The notes: generated by a model not told the origin, from the letters alone. Numbered from the stretch's first letter, positions 14,816 through 24,542 are shown. The stretch: DNA of 64,000 bases from Colimorpha sp002372855 (GCA_946621635.1 CAMOOR010000002.1:1-64000); one strand, 5' to 3'. Numbers and translations: made by a program.

Positions 14816-17607
14816 AAAAAATAGCGCAACGCATCGTCGCCGACCACCCCAAAGACACCGACCAGGTGCTGGTGGTGTTCAACAACAACCGATCGAAGAG
14901 GTTCTTCATCAAGCAGTTCGACACCTTCGGGAAGGCCACCTTCCTGCCTCAGGTGACGGCCATCGACGAGATGATCACGCAGCTGAGCGGACTGGAGATA
15001 GTGCAGAACGAGTTCCTGCTCTTCGAGCTGTACAAGATTCACGAGCGGATAGGCGGAGCGGAAAGGAAATACCAGACCTTCGAGGACTTCATCTCGTTCG
15101 GCGAACTGATGATGGGCGACTTCTCGGAAATAGACCAGTACATGGTCGACGCACGGATAATCTTCGACAATGTCTACGAACTGAAACACATAGGCGAATG
15201 GGACATCAGCGGCAAGCCGCTGACGGAGTTCCAGAAGCACTACCTGGAGTTCTACCGCTCGCTGTACCAATACTATGTGGAGCTGCGGAAGAAGTTGCTG
15301 GAGGACAAGAAAGCCTACAGCGGCATGGCCTACCGCAAGGTGGCGGAGGAGATTGGCACCCTGGCCGACGACTGCCCCTACAGCGGCATCTACTTCATCG
15401 GCTTCAATGCCCTGTCGTGCTGCGAGGAGAGAATCATCGGCGAGTATGTGCACCGCGGCATAGGCCACCTGCTGACGGACAGCGACATCTACTACCTGGA
15501 ACCCAACCAGGCGGACGAGGCCGGATACTTCCTCGACAAGCACATGCAGGACTTCCCCGAGCTGAAACCCGAAGGACCATCGTGCTTCGAGCACAAGCCC
15601 AAACACATCACCATCGTGGACTGTCCGGAGAACATACTGCAATGCAAATATGCCGGGCAGCTGCTTTCCGCCCACCCCGAATGGCTCACCCCCCAGGAGG
15701 CCGAGAGCACGGCCCTGGTGCTGGCCGACGAGAAGCTGCTCATCCCCACCCTCAACGCCCTGCCCGACCTGGACAGGAAATACAACGTCAACATCACCAT
15801 GGGCTACGCCTACGCCGACAGCATGGTGCATGCACTGATGGCAAAGCTGTTCTCGCTCTACCGCCAGCACAGCGCACGCGGATACTACCACAGCGACATT
15901 GTGGAGGTGCTGTCGGACCGTTCGGTGAGCATGCTGCTGGAGAGTCCGGGCCTGCGGCGCAAGGTGGAGTACCTGATGCGCAAGGAGAGCCACATACGCT
16001 GCAACCACGACGAAATCATGTCGCTGCTGCAGCGCACCGACGCCAAGAACCCCGAGCGTGCCGACTACCTCTTTCCCGACGTCACCCCCACCCCGGAGGG
16101 ATGCCTGGCCCTGCTGCGCCGGCTGGCCGCCGCCATCGTCGACAACGACCTGCTGAAGAGCAACCCCAAGGAGAAGCAGTGCATGGGCAGCCTGGCCGAG
16201 ATACTGGACAACCTGGAGGAGCTGCTCAGCACCTATCCCGACACCGTGGCCAACATCGACACCCTGGAAAAGATATACACCCGCATAGCCACACGCCACA
16301 GCATCTCGCTCATCGGCGAACCGCTGATGGGCCTGCAGATACTGGGCATGCTGGAGACGAGAAACCTCGACTTCAAGCGCGTCATCCTCCTCTCCACCAA
16401 CGAGGGCATCCTGCCCGGCGGACGCGGCGGAAACACCCTCATACCGCTCTTTCTCAAGAGCGAGGCCGGCCTGCCTACCTACGTGGAGAAGGACAACGTC
16501 TACGCCTACCATTTCTACCGCCTGCTGCAGCGGGCCGAGGACATATACCTGCTCTTCAGCTCGGAGAGCGAGGCCATGGGCAAAGGCGAAGCCAGCCGCT
16601 TCATCAAGCAGGTGGAATACGAACTGGCCCCGAAATACGGCATCGAGTTGAGTCATATTGCCGTCAAGGCCGCCACCACCCTCACCGACGGGCAAGCCCC
16701 AGCCGCCATCGAAAAGAGCGACGCCGTCATGGCACGCCTGGCCGAGATGGGGCAGCGCGGGCTGTCGCCCACCAGCTTTTGCGACTACATCGACTGCCCG
16801 CAGAAATACTACTACACCCGGGTGCTGAAGGTGGACGAGAGCGAGGCCATAGACGAGGACCTCGATGCCTCGCAGCTGGGCAGCAGTATACATGCCGTGC
16901 TGGAAAAAGTCTACGGTGCCCACCTGAACCAACCCATGAAAGCCCAAGTGATGGACGAGGCGCTAGCGAACCTGCCGCAGCTGATGGAGGAGGCCTTCAA
17001 GGACCTCTACTCGGGCGGACGCAACACCGAAGGGCGCAACCGGTTCCTGTACTCGGTGGCGGAGTCGCAGCTGAGGCACATCTTCGAGCAGGAGAAGGCC
17101 CGACTGGAGCAAGGCGAACGGCTGATAGTGAGGGGTGTGGAAGAAACCGTGGAGGGATATGCCATCACCCCGGAAGTGAACCTTAAAGGCACCATCGACC
17201 GAGTGGACGAACTGGGCGACTACCTGCGCATCATCGACTACAAAACCGGCAGTCTGAAAAACGAGGAAATAGCCTTCAACGAAAAGAAGGAAACCATGCC
17301 GGGCAAATGGCTGCAGCTGATGTGGTATGCCCTGCTCTACTGCCGCACGCACCGTCCCGCCGCACTGGTGAAGTCGGGCATCTACCCCCTGCGCAACCTC
17401 CGTTCGGATGTGAGAATGGCCACATGGGAATTCAACGACGACAGCGCGCCCGAAATAGTCACGCCGGAGAAACTCAACCGCTTCGAGGAACTGCTGCGCG
17501 AGAAGGTGGTCGAACTGATGGACCGCAGCATTCCCTTCGCAGCCACCCCGTCGGACAACGCCTGCCGCCACTGCCCGGTGAAGGCTTTCTGCGAGTCGGC
17601 ACATTGA
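14800..17607 (+). CDS. AddB/RecB-family PD-(D/E)XK exonuclease subunit
   Basis: 935 residues. The N-terminal two thirds resemble the inactive helicase-like body of AddB (VLVVFNNNRSKRFF near the start). The C-terminal nuclease domain has GTIDRVDELGDYLRIIDYKTG, the D...DYK core of RecB-type nucleases. Cysteines that would hold a 4Fe-4S staple are present: one in the SFCDYIDCPQKYYY segment and three in CRHCPVKAFC at the end. Family members process double-strand breaks with a helicase partner; no AddA-like gene lies in this window. The ATG at 14800 overlaps the preceding gene by 16 nt. Confidence 0.85.
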   Translation: MDAFLKKIAQRIVADHPKDTDQVLVVFNNNRSKRFFIKQFDTFGKATFLPQVTAIDEMITQLSGLEIVQNEFLLFELYKIHERIGGAERKYQTFEDFISFGELMMGDFSEIDQYMVDARIIFDNVYELKHIGEWDISGKPLTEFQKHYLEFYRSLYQYYVELRKKLLEDKKAYSGMAYRKVAEEIGTLADDCPYSGIYFIGFNALSCCEERIIGEYVHRGIGHLLTDSDIYYLEPNQADEAGYFLDKHMQDFPELKPEGPSCFEHKPKHITIVDCPENILQCKYAGQLLSAHPEWLTPQEAESTALVLADEKLLIPTLNALPDLDRKYNVNITMGYAYADSMVHALMAKLFSLYRQHSARGYYHSDIVEVLSDRSVSMLLESPGLRRKVEYLMRKESHIRCNHDEIMSLLQRTDAKNPERADYLFPDVTPTPEGCLALLRRLAAAIVDNDLLKSNPKEKQCMGSLAEILDNLEELLSTYPDTVANIDTLEKIYTRIATRHSISLIGEPLMGLQILGMLETRNLDFKRVILLSTNEGILPGGRGGNTLIPLFLKSEAGLPTYVEKDNVYAYHFYRLLQRAEDIYLLFSSESEAMGKGEASRFIKQVEYELAPKYGIELSHIAVKAATTLTDGQAPAAIEKSDAVMARLAEMGQRGLSPTSFCDYIDCPQKYYYTRVLKVDESEAIDEDLDASQLGSSIHAVLEKVYGAHLNQPMKAQVMDEALANLPQLMEEAFKDLYSGGRNTEGRNRFLYSVAESQLRHIFEQEKARLEQGERLIVRGVEETVEGYAITPEVNLKGTIDRVDELGDYLRIIDYKTGSLKNEEIAFNEKKETMPGKWLQLMWYALLYCRTHRPAALVKSGIYPLRNLRSDVRMATWEFNDDSAPEIVTPEKLNRFEELLREKVVELMDRSIPFAATPSDNACRHCPVKAFCESAH

Positions 17608-17668
17608 TGTCCCGTCTGGAGAAAAGAGGCAAAATGGTATTTTTTTTCACCAATCAAAAAAAAAATAC

Positions 17669-17676
17669 TATATTTG
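17669..17676 (+). promoter_or_regulatory. -7 box of the lipoprotein-pssA-queA-comF unit
   Basis: TATATTTG about 90 nt before the ATG at 17763. The preceding 40 nt are very A/T-rich. Confidence 0.55.
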
Positions 17677-17762
17677 CAAGTTAAACAACAGGCACAAAAC
17701 AGCGGGAGAATCCCGCCTATGTGTCTAGTAGACATGTATATAAACTAAAGATAAATATAAAA

Positions 17763-19589
17763 ATGAGAAGAACATTTTTTGTCCTCATGCTTGTTTCGGT
17801 GCTGCTTACCGGCTGCAACGGATTATCCAAAATGAGATCAGGCAGCAACAAAGTGCGCTACCAAGCCAACCCCAACCCCGTGGAGACCATGGACGACAAA
17901 GTCGTGGTGAAATTCACGGGCCAGATCCCCGAAAAATACTTCGACAAAGGCTGCGCTGTGTTCCTGCAGCCCGTTTTCTCGTGGGAAGGCGGCGACATAC
18001 CGCTGGAGCCTATCACCCTCAAGGGTGAGAAGGTGGACGGCGACGGCACCATCATCAACTACGCCAAAGGCGGTCGCTTCACCTACAGCGACATGTTCGA
18101 CTTCAAACCCGGCATGGAGACCGGCCGTGTCACCCTGACGCCCGTAGGCTACAAAGCCGGCCACACCAACGAAGACGCCCGCTTTATGGAGGATGTGCTC
18201 CACACCAACGACGGCGTCGAATTCGCCACCGTGCTCATCTCCGACGGAGTCAACAACACCTCCTCGTGGGTCGACATCAAGGGCAACATCTCCATCGCCC
18301 CCATCAACTACAACAAGACCCAGGGCATTGTCGAAACCGCCGACATCTACTTCCTCAACGGCACCTCCGACCTTGACTGGAACTTCGAAATGAACCGCAA
18401 ATTCGACACCTACAACACCTACCTCAACCTCAAGCGCATCATGCTCGAACAGGGCCTGCCCAAGCAGATCAGCGTCACCGGCTGGGCCTCGCCCGAAGGC
18501 GAGGAGACCAACAACGTGGGCGTGTCGAAGAACCGCGCCGACGTTGCCACCGCCCAACTCAACAAGATCCTCGACGAGGTGCTCACCGTCATGGCCAAAC
18601 GCGCCAAGGTGAAACCCCAGGATGTGGACTACTACAAATACCAGCAGCTGAAGAAACTCATCATCACCAACCGTGCCGCCGGCGAGGACTGGGTGCACTT
18701 CGTGGTGATGGTCGAAGGATCCGAAATTCAGGACAAACACGCCATCATCAACATCGTCGAAACCCAGCAGAACGTGCTCAAGCGCGAGCAGATGATCCGC
18801 AACATGGCCGAAACCTACGACGAACTGAAAACCGAAATCTTCCCCAACCTGCGCCGCGCCCAGATAGCCCTCTACTACTCCGAGGCCCGCAAGACCGACC
18901 CCGAACTTGCCAAAACCGCTTCCCTCAACCCCGCCAAACTCTCCTTCGACGAGCTGATGTATGCCGCCTATATCAACTACAATTACGATACCAAGCTCAA
19001 GTACTACAAGTGGGCCACCGAGAACCACCCGCAAGAGTGGGCCGCATGGAACAATGCCGGTGCCGTGGCTTTCTACCTTGACTCCATCGACGAAGCCGAA
19101 CGCTACCTCAATGTGGCCCGCGACCTCAACCCCCACAACCCCGATGTGCTCAACAACACCGGCCTCCTCTTCCTGGCCAAGAAGGACTATGCTCTTGCCA
19201 AGCACTACTTCGAAGAGGCCCAGCGCCAGGGCAGCTCCGACGCCGAGGTGAACATCCCCATCCTCAACCTCAAACGCGGCAACTACACCGAGGCCCAGAA
19301 AGCCCTCAAGGGCAACACCTGCACCTACAACCTGGCCTTTGCCCAGATGATGAACGACGAGACCGGCACCGCCATCCGCACCCTCAACTGCTGCCTCGAC
19401 CAGAACGCCGACGTCAACTACCTCCGCGCCGTCTGCTATGCCCGCCTCGGCGACAAGACCAACTGCCTCAAGAACCTCAAGGCCTCCATCGACGACAAGT
19501 ACGACTACAAGCGCAAGGCCATGGTCGATACCGAATTCCGCGAATACTGGGACGACCCCGAATTCAAACTCATCGTGAAACTCTGGTAA
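17763..19589 (+). CDS. Lipoprotein with OmpA-like and TPR-like regions
   Basis: 608 residues from the ATG at 17763. The signal peptide ends in the lipobox LLTGC, so it is probably anchored in the outer membrane. A region near 195-290 (FLNGTSDLDWNFE, then SVTGWASPEGEETNNVGVSKNRA) looks like an OmpA-type peptidoglycan-binding segment. Residues from about 420 on contain TPR-type helices (AAWNNAGAVAFYLDSIDEAE; DVLNNTGLLFLAKKDYALAK). The likely role is envelope scaffolding. Its stop directly abuts the pssA start codon. Confidence 0.8.
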   Translation: MRRTFFVLMLVSVLLTGCNGLSKMRSGSNKVRYQANPNPVETMDDKVVVKFTGQIPEKYFDKGCAVFLQPVFSWEGGDIPLEPITLKGEKVDGDGTIINYAKGGRFTYSDMFDFKPGMETGRVTLTPVGYKAGHTNEDARFMEDVLHTNDGVEFATVLISDGVNNTSSWVDIKGNISIAPINYNKTQGIVETADIYFLNGTSDLDWNFEMNRKFDTYNTYLNLKRIMLEQGLPKQISVTGWASPEGEETNNVGVSKNRADVATAQLNKILDEVLTVMAKRAKVKPQDVDYYKYQQLKKLIITNRAAGEDWVHFVVMVEGSEIQDKHAIINIVETQQNVLKREQMIRNMAETYDELKTEIFPNLRRAQIALYYSEARKTDPELAKTASLNPAKLSFDELMYAAYINYNYDTKLKYYKWATENHPQEWAAWNNAGAVAFYLDSIDEAERYLNVARDLNPHNPDVLNNTGLLFLAKKDYALAKHYFEEAQRQGSSDAEVNIPILNLKRGNYTEAQKALKGNTCTYNLAFAQMMNDETGTAIRTLNCCLDQNADVNYLRAVCYARLGDKTNCLKNLKASIDDKYDYKRKAMVDTEFREYWDDPEFKLIVKLW

Positions 19590-20312
19590 ATGATCAAGCG
19601 TCAGATTCCCAACCTCATCACCCTTGGCAACCTCTTCTGCGGCGTCGAGTCTATCTTCGCCGCCCTGGTGCAGAATGATGTCATGGTTGCCGCCCTGTGG
19701 ATATGCGGTGGCATCTTCCTCGATTTCTTCGACGGCATGGCGGCACGCCTGTTGAAAGTGCCCTCGGAACTGGGCAAACAGCTCGACTCGCTGGCCGACG
19801 TGGTCACCTCTGGTGTAGCCCCGGCCTTCATCATGTTCCGCCTTGTGGAAGTGCCCATGAAGGAACTCATCCCCCTGTGGGGAGTCATCCTCGTCATGAT
19901 ACCCTTCTTGCTCATGCCGCTCTTCTCCGCCTACCGCCTGGCCAAGTTCAACATCGACACCCGCCAGAGCCACTCCTTCCTTGGCCTCCCCGTGCCCGCC
20001 AACGCACTCATCTGGGTCGGCATCGCCCTGGCAGGATTGGTTGCCAACAGCCTGACCCTCGCCATCGTTCTGGCCGTCGTAGCCATGATTACCAACATCC
20101 TCATGGTGTCCGAGATGCCCATGTTCTCGCTCAAGTTCAACTTCAAGGACATGTCGTGGAAATCCAACTCCACACAGTACATCTTCCTGGCTGGATGCGC
20201 CTTGATAGCCGTCATCGAGATGCTTTTCTTCAAACCCAGCTGGGTGGTATTGTCGCTGATAATACTATGGTACATCCTAATGTCATTGCTACAGAAGAAA
20301 CATGCTGAGTGA
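19590..20312 (+). CDS. pssA: CDP-diacylglycerol-serine O-phosphatidyltransferase
   Basis: 240 residues. Makes phosphatidylserine from CDP-diacylglycerol and serine in the inner membrane, the first step to phosphatidylethanolamine. The CDP-alcohol transferase motif is complete (DFFDGMAAR, then LGKQLDSLADVVTSG, about 46-78). Several hydrophobic segments follow. The ATG is contiguous with the previous stop and the gene overlaps queA by 11 nt, so the four genes from 17763 to 22212 read as one operon. Confidence 0.92.
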   Translation: MIKRQIPNLITLGNLFCGVESIFAALVQNDVMVAALWICGGIFLDFFDGMAARLLKVPSELGKQLDSLADVVTSGVAPAFIMFRLVEVPMKELIPLWGVILVMIPFLLMPLFSAYRLAKFNIDTRQSHSFLGLPVPANALIWVGIALAGLVANSLTLAIVLAVVAMITNILMVSEMPMFSLKFNFKDMSWKSNSTQYIFLAGCALIAVIEMLFFKPSWVVLSLIILWYILMSLLQKKHAE

Positions 20313-21513
20313 CCTGAAGAACATCCGCATCGAGGACTACGACTACCCCCTGCCCGACGACCGCATCGCCAAATACCCCCTCGCGCAGCGCGACCACTCC
20401 AAGCTCCTCTGCCTCCGCGGCGACAACCTTTCGGAGCACCACTTCTACAACCTCCCGGACCTCCTGCCGGAGAACACCCTCTTGGCCTTCAACGACACCA
20501 AAGTCATCCATGCCCGCCTCTTCTTCCAGAAGGAGACCGGCGCCACCATCGAGGTCTTCTGCCTCGAACCCCACGGCATGGATGTCACCGAAGCCTTCGC
20601 CCAACGCCGGTTTTGCACCTGGACCTGCTTCATCGGCAACAACAAGAAATGGAAATCCGGGCCCCTCTCCCTCCCCGTAAATGCCGGCAACGCCGCCACC
20701 CTCACCGCCACCCGCCACGAGGCCGTGGGCAACGCCTGGGTGGTGGACTTCGAGTGGACCGGCGGAGCCTCCTTCGCCGAGGTTATCGAGGCCGCCGGCG
20801 TCATCCCACTCCCACCCTACCTCCACCGCGAAGCCGAAGCCTCCGACGCCACCCGCTACCAGACCGTCTACGCCCACCACGACGGCTCCGTGGCAGCCCC
20901 CACGGCAGGTCTCCACTTCACCCCCGAGGTTTTCGACCATCTGAAAACCAAGGGCATCCAGACCGAATATATCACCCTCCACGTCGGCGCCGGCACCTTC
21001 AAACCCGTCAGCACCGACACCATCGGCGAACACGAGATGCACGTCGAACCCGTCCATGTCACCGCCGACAATCTCCGCCGCCTCATCAACCACAGCGGCA
21101 AGCCCGTCGTAGCCGTGGGCACCACCACCGTGCGCACCCTCGAAAGCCTCTACTGGTTCGGCATCCAGCTGCACCACAACCCCGGCCTCGACCACATGCA
21201 CATCCGCCAATGGGACCCCTACGAGCTTCCTGCCGACGGCATCCCCTTCGCCGAAGCCTACGGCAATATCCTCCGCTGGATGGAACGCCAGGGCACCGAC
21301 CGTCTCGATGGTGCCACCCAGCTCATGATCGCCCCGGGATACAAGTACCGCGTAATCAACGGCCTCGTCACCAATTTCCACCAACCCAAGAGCACCCTGC
21401 TGCTCCTCGTCTCCGCCCTCATCGGCGACCGCTGGCACGAGTGCTACCGCTATGCCCTCGACCACTCCTTCCGCTTCCTCAGCTACGGCGACAGCTGCCT
21501 CTTCCTCCCCTGA
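20302..21513 (+). CDS. queA: S-adenosylmethionine:tRNA ribosyltransferase-isomerase
   Basis: 403 residues. Transfers the ribosyl moiety of SAM to 7-aminomethyl-7-deazaguanine in tRNA to form epoxyqueuosine. Family features seen: DYPLPDDRIAKYPL at the start, LLAFNDTKVIHARL, TAGLHFTPEVF, HVGAGTFKPV and LVTNFHQPKSTLLLLVSAL. Longer than the E. coli enzyme, mainly through inserts in the middle. Overlaps pssA by 11 nt. Confidence 0.95.
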   Translation: MLSDLKNIRIEDYDYPLPDDRIAKYPLAQRDHSKLLCLRGDNLSEHHFYNLPDLLPENTLLAFNDTKVIHARLFFQKETGATIEVFCLEPHGMDVTEAFAQRRFCTWTCFIGNNKKWKSGPLSLPVNAGNAATLTATRHEAVGNAWVVDFEWTGGASFAEVIEAAGVIPLPPYLHREAEASDATRYQTVYAHHDGSVAAPTAGLHFTPEVFDHLKTKGIQTEYITLHVGAGTFKPVSTDTIGEHEMHVEPVHVTADNLRRLINHSGKPVVAVGTTTVRTLESLYWFGIQLHHNPGLDHMHIRQWDPYELPADGIPFAEAYGNILRWMERQGTDRLDGATQLMIAPGYKYRVINGLVTNFHQPKSTLLLLVSALIGDRWHECYRYALDHSFRFLSYGDSCLFLP

Positions 21514-21519
21514 GCCACG

Positions 21520-22212
21520 ATGAGCCCCATCCTCGACAGCCTCGTCCAGACCCTCTTTCCCAGCACCTGCGCCTGCTGTGGCGACATTCTGATGCCGGGG
21601 GAGAAACAACTCTGCATCAACTGTCTGGCCGACCTCACCGCCACACGTTACACCAGCCACAACGACAACCGCACCGAGCGTCTGCTCGGCGGACGCATCG
21701 CCTTTTCCAAAGCAACATCCATTTTCATTTTCCGCCACGGCAACACCGTGCAGAAAGCCGTCCATGCCATGAAATTCCACGGCAACAGCGACCTCTGCCT
21801 CCTCATGGGGCGCCAGATGGGCCTCGAATTGCTGGCCTCTGGCCGTTTCGACGACATCGACCTCCTCGTCCCAGTGCCATTGCACTGGTGGCGACGCCTC
21901 CGGCGAGGCTACAACCAGAGCGAACTGCTCTGTCGGGGCATTGCCCAGGTCATGCACCGCGAGGTGAATACACGCGCCCTGCGCCGCCACCGCTACACAC
22001 ACCAGCAGAGCCTGCAGGCCTCCTCCGACCGCGAGAAGAATGTCCAAGGGGCCTTCTCCCTGCGCCGCCCCGACGACCTCGCCGGACGGCACATCCTGCT
22101 GGTCGACGACGTCCTCACCACCGGCGCCACCATCAGCAGCTGCTGCGATGCCCTGAAAAATGTCAACAACCTGAAAATCAGCATTGCCACATTCAGTATT
22201 GCCGGAAAATAG
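21520..22212 (+). CDS. ComF-family phosphoribosyltransferase-like protein
   Basis: 230 residues. An N-terminal zinc-ribbon-like CACCGDILMPGEKQLCINC is followed by a type I phosphoribosyltransferase core with LLVPVPLHWWRRLRRGYNQS and the PRPP loop ILLVDDVLTTGATI. ComF/GntX proteins take part in DNA uptake or nucleotide salvage; the role in Bacteroidota is unclear. It is last in the operon, 6 nt after queA, and a terminator hairpin begins at its stop codon. Confidence 0.85.
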   Translation: MSPILDSLVQTLFPSTCACCGDILMPGEKQLCINCLADLTATRYTSHNDNRTERLLGGRIAFSKATSIFIFRHGNTVQKAVHAMKFHGNSDLCLLMGRQMGLELLASGRFDDIDLLVPVPLHWWRRLRRGYNQSELLCRGIAQVMHREVNTRALRRHRYTHQQSLQASSDREKNVQGAFSLRRPDDLAGRHILLVDDVLTTGATISSCCDALKNVNNLKISIATFSIAGK

Positions 22213-22241
22213 CCGCCTCGGAAAGCGGCTATATTTTTTTT
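22211..22241 (+). terminator. Intrinsic terminator after comF
   Basis: AGCCGC and GCGGCT pair around CTCGGAAA and are followed by a long T tract. Confidence 0.85.
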
Positions 22242-22250
22242 CTGCTAACT

Positions 22251-22305
22251 ACTTATCAATCACCTATCAAGTCCTTACCAACTCCTTACCAACTCCTACC
22301 AATGC
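22251..22305. repeat. Period-11 array (CCTTACCAACT)
   Basis: Five 11-nt units: ACTTATCAATC, ACCTATCAAGT, CCTTACCAACT twice, CCTACCAATGC. A partly inverted version (GGAGATGGTAGG and on) follows. The same units occur at 58310-58391. No gene lies in 22242-22493. Confidence 0.85.
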
Positions 22306-22413
22306 AGGAGATGGTAGGGTGATGGTAGGAAGAGGGAAGGTGGAAGGATGGTCGGCGGCAGGAAAGGGACGTAATAAAAAATGTGGGCGAAGGTGCATTT
22401 TTATTTGCAAAAA

Positions 22414-22445
22414 TTGATTAAAATATTTATTTTTGTTGTTTCAAA
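22414..22445 (+). promoter_or_regulatory. Promoter of pyrH-frr
   Basis: TTTG at 22414-22417 and TATTTTTG at 22438-22445, spaced 20 nt. Confidence 0.75.
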
Positions 22446-22493
22446 AATGGCCCAACAATCAAACAACACGTTAACCGACAAAACGTTAGACAA

Positions 22494-23201
22494 ATGAAGT
22501 ACAAGAGAATATTGCTCAAACTGAGCGGAGAATCGCTGATGGGAAGCCAAAGTTACGGCATCAGTCCCGAGATGCTGACCCAGTATGCCACCGACATCAA
22601 GGCCGCCGTGGAGCGCGGTTGCGAGGTGGCCATCGTCATTGGTGGCGGCAACATCTTCCGCGGCCTCAGCGGTGCCGCCAAGGGCATGGACCGCGTGCAG
22701 GGCGACTACATGGGCATGATGGCCACCCTCATCAACAGCATGGCCCTGCAGGCCGAGCTGGAACGCCAGGGCATGAAGACGGAGTTGCTCAGCGGCCTGG
22801 CCATCGAACCCATCTGCAAGGAGATGAGCCGTCGGCGCGCCAAAGAGGCCATGGCCGAGGGCCGCGTGGTCATCATCGGCGGCGGCACCGGCAACCCCTA
22901 CTTCACCACCGACACCGCCTCGACCCTCCGCGCCATCGAGGTGGAGGCCGACGTCATCCTGAAGGGCACCCGTGTGGACGGCGTCTACACCGCCGACCCC
23001 GAAAAGGACCCCACGGCCACCAAGTACCAAACCCTCAGCTACAGCGAGGCCCTCGAGAAGAAACTCAAAATCATGGACCTCACCGCCTTTGCCCTGGCCG
23101 AGGACAACAACCTGCCCATCTACGTCTTCGACATGAACCGCCCGGGCAACCTGCTGCGCGTGGTGGAGGGCGAAGAGATCGGCACCCTGATTGCAAAATA
23201 A
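22494..23201 (+). CDS. pyrH: Uridylate kinase
   Basis: 235 residues, usual length. Phosphorylates UMP to UDP in the cytoplasm as a homohexamer. The start YKRILLKLSGESLMG and the glycine loop VIGGGNIFRG are typical of the amino-acid-kinase family, as are GTGNPYFTTDTA and VDGVYTADPEKDP. It is followed 16 nt later by frr, the widespread pyrH-frr arrangement. Confidence 0.96.
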   Translation: MKYKRILLKLSGESLMGSQSYGISPEMLTQYATDIKAAVERGCEVAIVIGGGNIFRGLSGAAKGMDRVQGDYMGMMATLINSMALQAELERQGMKTELLSGLAIEPICKEMSRRRAKEAMAEGRVVIIGGGTGNPYFTTDTASTLRAIEVEADVILKGTRVDGVYTADPEKDPTATKYQTLSYSEALEKKLKIMDLTAFALAEDNNLPIYVFDMNRPGNLLRVVEGEEIGTLIAK

Positions 23202-23217
23202 TAAATACATCAAGAAT

Positions 23218-23781
23218 ATGAACGATTTATCGAAAGCTTGCCTCGACGAGGCTAAAAAAGACATGCAGAGTTCCATTGGCTTCCTGGAGAAGGAACTGGC
23301 CAAAATCCGCGCCGGCAAGGCCAACCCCGGCATGCTCGACGGCGTGAAGGTGGACTACTACGGCACCATGACCGAAATCAGCCAGGTGGCCAACATCAAC
23401 ACCCCCGACGCCCGCAGCATCGTCATCCAGCCGTGGGAGAAGACCATCGTGGGTGCCATCAACAAGGCCATCCTCGACGCCAACCTGGGCTTCACGCCGC
23501 GCCACGAGGGCGATATTCTCCGCATCGTCATCCCCCCGCTGACCGAGGAGCGCCGCAAAGAGCTCTGCAAGGCTGCCAAGACCGAAATCGAGAACGCCAA
23601 GGTCAATGTGCGCAACGTGCGCCGCAACGTCATGGACAAGGTAAAGAAACTCAAGGACAAATCCGTTCCCGAGGACGAGGTGAAGCAGGTCGAGAAGGAA
23701 CTGCAGGACATCACCGACAAGAACATCGCCGAGTGCGACAAAATCTACGCCGCCAAGGAGAAAGAGATTATGTCCATCTAA
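23218..23781 (+). CDS. frr: Ribosome recycling factor
   Basis: 187 residues from the ATG at 23218. Splits post-termination ribosomes together with EF-G. Recognised by LEKELAKIRAGKANPGMLDG near residue 20-40, IQPWEKTIVGAINKAI, and the RRKELCKAAK ... RNVRRN helical hairpin. The upstream in-frame ATG at 23191 overlaps pyrH and is not needed. A period-7 array begins at its stop codon. Confidence 0.96.
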   Translation: MNDLSKACLDEAKKDMQSSIGFLEKELAKIRAGKANPGMLDGVKVDYYGTMTEISQVANINTPDARSIVIQPWEKTIVGAINKAILDANLGFTPRHEGDILRIVIPPLTEERRKELCKAAKTEIENAKVNVRNVRRNVMDKVKKLKDKSVPEDEVKQVEKELQDITDKNIAECDKIYAAKEKEIMSI

Positions 23782-23811
23782 TTGAAAATTGAAAATTGAA
23801 AATTGAAAATT
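23781..23811. repeat. Period-7 array (ATTGAAA) at the birA start
   Basis: Four ATTGAAA units and a partial fifth run from the last base of the frr stop codon into the birA reading frame. They supply its likely TTG start codon. Confidence 0.9.
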
Positions 23812-24542
23812 CCGTCTTCAATATTCAAAAGTTAGACTCTACAGAGTCAACCAACAAGTATTGTGAAGCCCTCGACCTCGCTGAGGTGGAGGACTTCACT
23901 TGCTATTGGGCCCTGGAGCAGACCGCCGGCATCGGCCAGCGTGGCAACCACTGGCACTCCGCGCCGGGCCAGAACCTCACCTTCAGCCTGGTGCTCCACC
24001 CTGCGTTCCTGCCCGCCGCCCGGCAGTTCTGCCTCACTCAGGCCCTGTCGCTGGCCTTGGTCGACCTGCTTTCAATTTTCAATTTTCAATTTTCAATTCA
24101 AATCAAGTGGCCCAACGACATCTACGTCAACGGCCACAAAATCTGCGGCACCCTCGTCAGCACCCGCCTGCAGGGCAACGCAATTGCCTCCGTCGTTTGC
24201 GGCATAGGCCTCAACGTCAACGAGCGGGACTTCCCCTCGTGGGTGCCCCACCCCACCTCGCTCAGCCTGCTGACCGGGCAGAATTACGCCCTGGAGCCCC
24301 TGCTCCGACAGCTGTTGGCCTGCATCGAAAAAAGATACAACGATTTAAGAACCGGCCTCGACCCCGAGCCGGAATACCTGGCGCACCTAATGAGCCTCCA
24401 CGTTCCCGCGCGATACATATATAATAAGGAAGAAATCGCCGCCACCATCACCGGCGTCGACCCCCACGGACGCCTGCTCCTTTCAGCTGCCGACGGCCGC
24501 AGTCTATCTTGCGGCATGAAGGAAATCCAGTTTGTTCTTTAG
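23796..24542 (+). CDS. birA: Biotin-[acetyl-CoA-carboxylase] ligase, no HTH domain
   Basis: 248 residues of the monofunctional (group I) type. Activates biotin as biotinyl-AMP and attaches it to carboxylase carrier lysines. Motifs: LDSTESTNKYCE, EQTAGIGQRGNHWHS (biotinyl-AMP loop), IKWPNDIYVNGHKICG and a C-terminal SH3-like domain. No ATG is available upstream; the best start is a TTG inside an ATTGAAA array. A second array of the same repeat (24071-24098) lies in frame directly before the catalytic KWPND strand, giving LSIFNFQFSIQ where relatives have an unrelated loop. Confidence 0.92.
   Translation: MKIENSVFNIQKLDSTESTNKYCEALDLAEVEDFTCYWALEQTAGIGQRGNHWHSAPGQNLTFSLVLHPAFLPAARQFCLTQALSLALVDLLSIFNFQFSIQIKWPNDIYVNGHKICGTLVSTRLQGNAIASVVCGIGLNVNERDFPSWVPHPTSLSLLTGQNYALEPLLRQLLACIEKRYNDLRTGLDPEPEYLAHLMSLHVPARYIYNKEEIAATITGVDPHGRLLLSAADGRSLSCGMKEIQFVL
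24071..24098 (+). repeat. In-frame period-7 array inside birA
   Basis: About four TTTTCAA units, the reverse complement of the ATTGAAA family. They encode alternating aromatic and polar residues immediately before IKWPND. Confidence 0.88.

Noticed and set aside
14734..16947. Long minus-strand ORF (737 codons) opposite the AddB-like gene
   Set aside because: It is the antisense frame of a G+C-rich gene with strong codon bias. The plus strand has clear nuclease motifs. The same applies to 17838-19973, 20230-22092 and 36133-38730.
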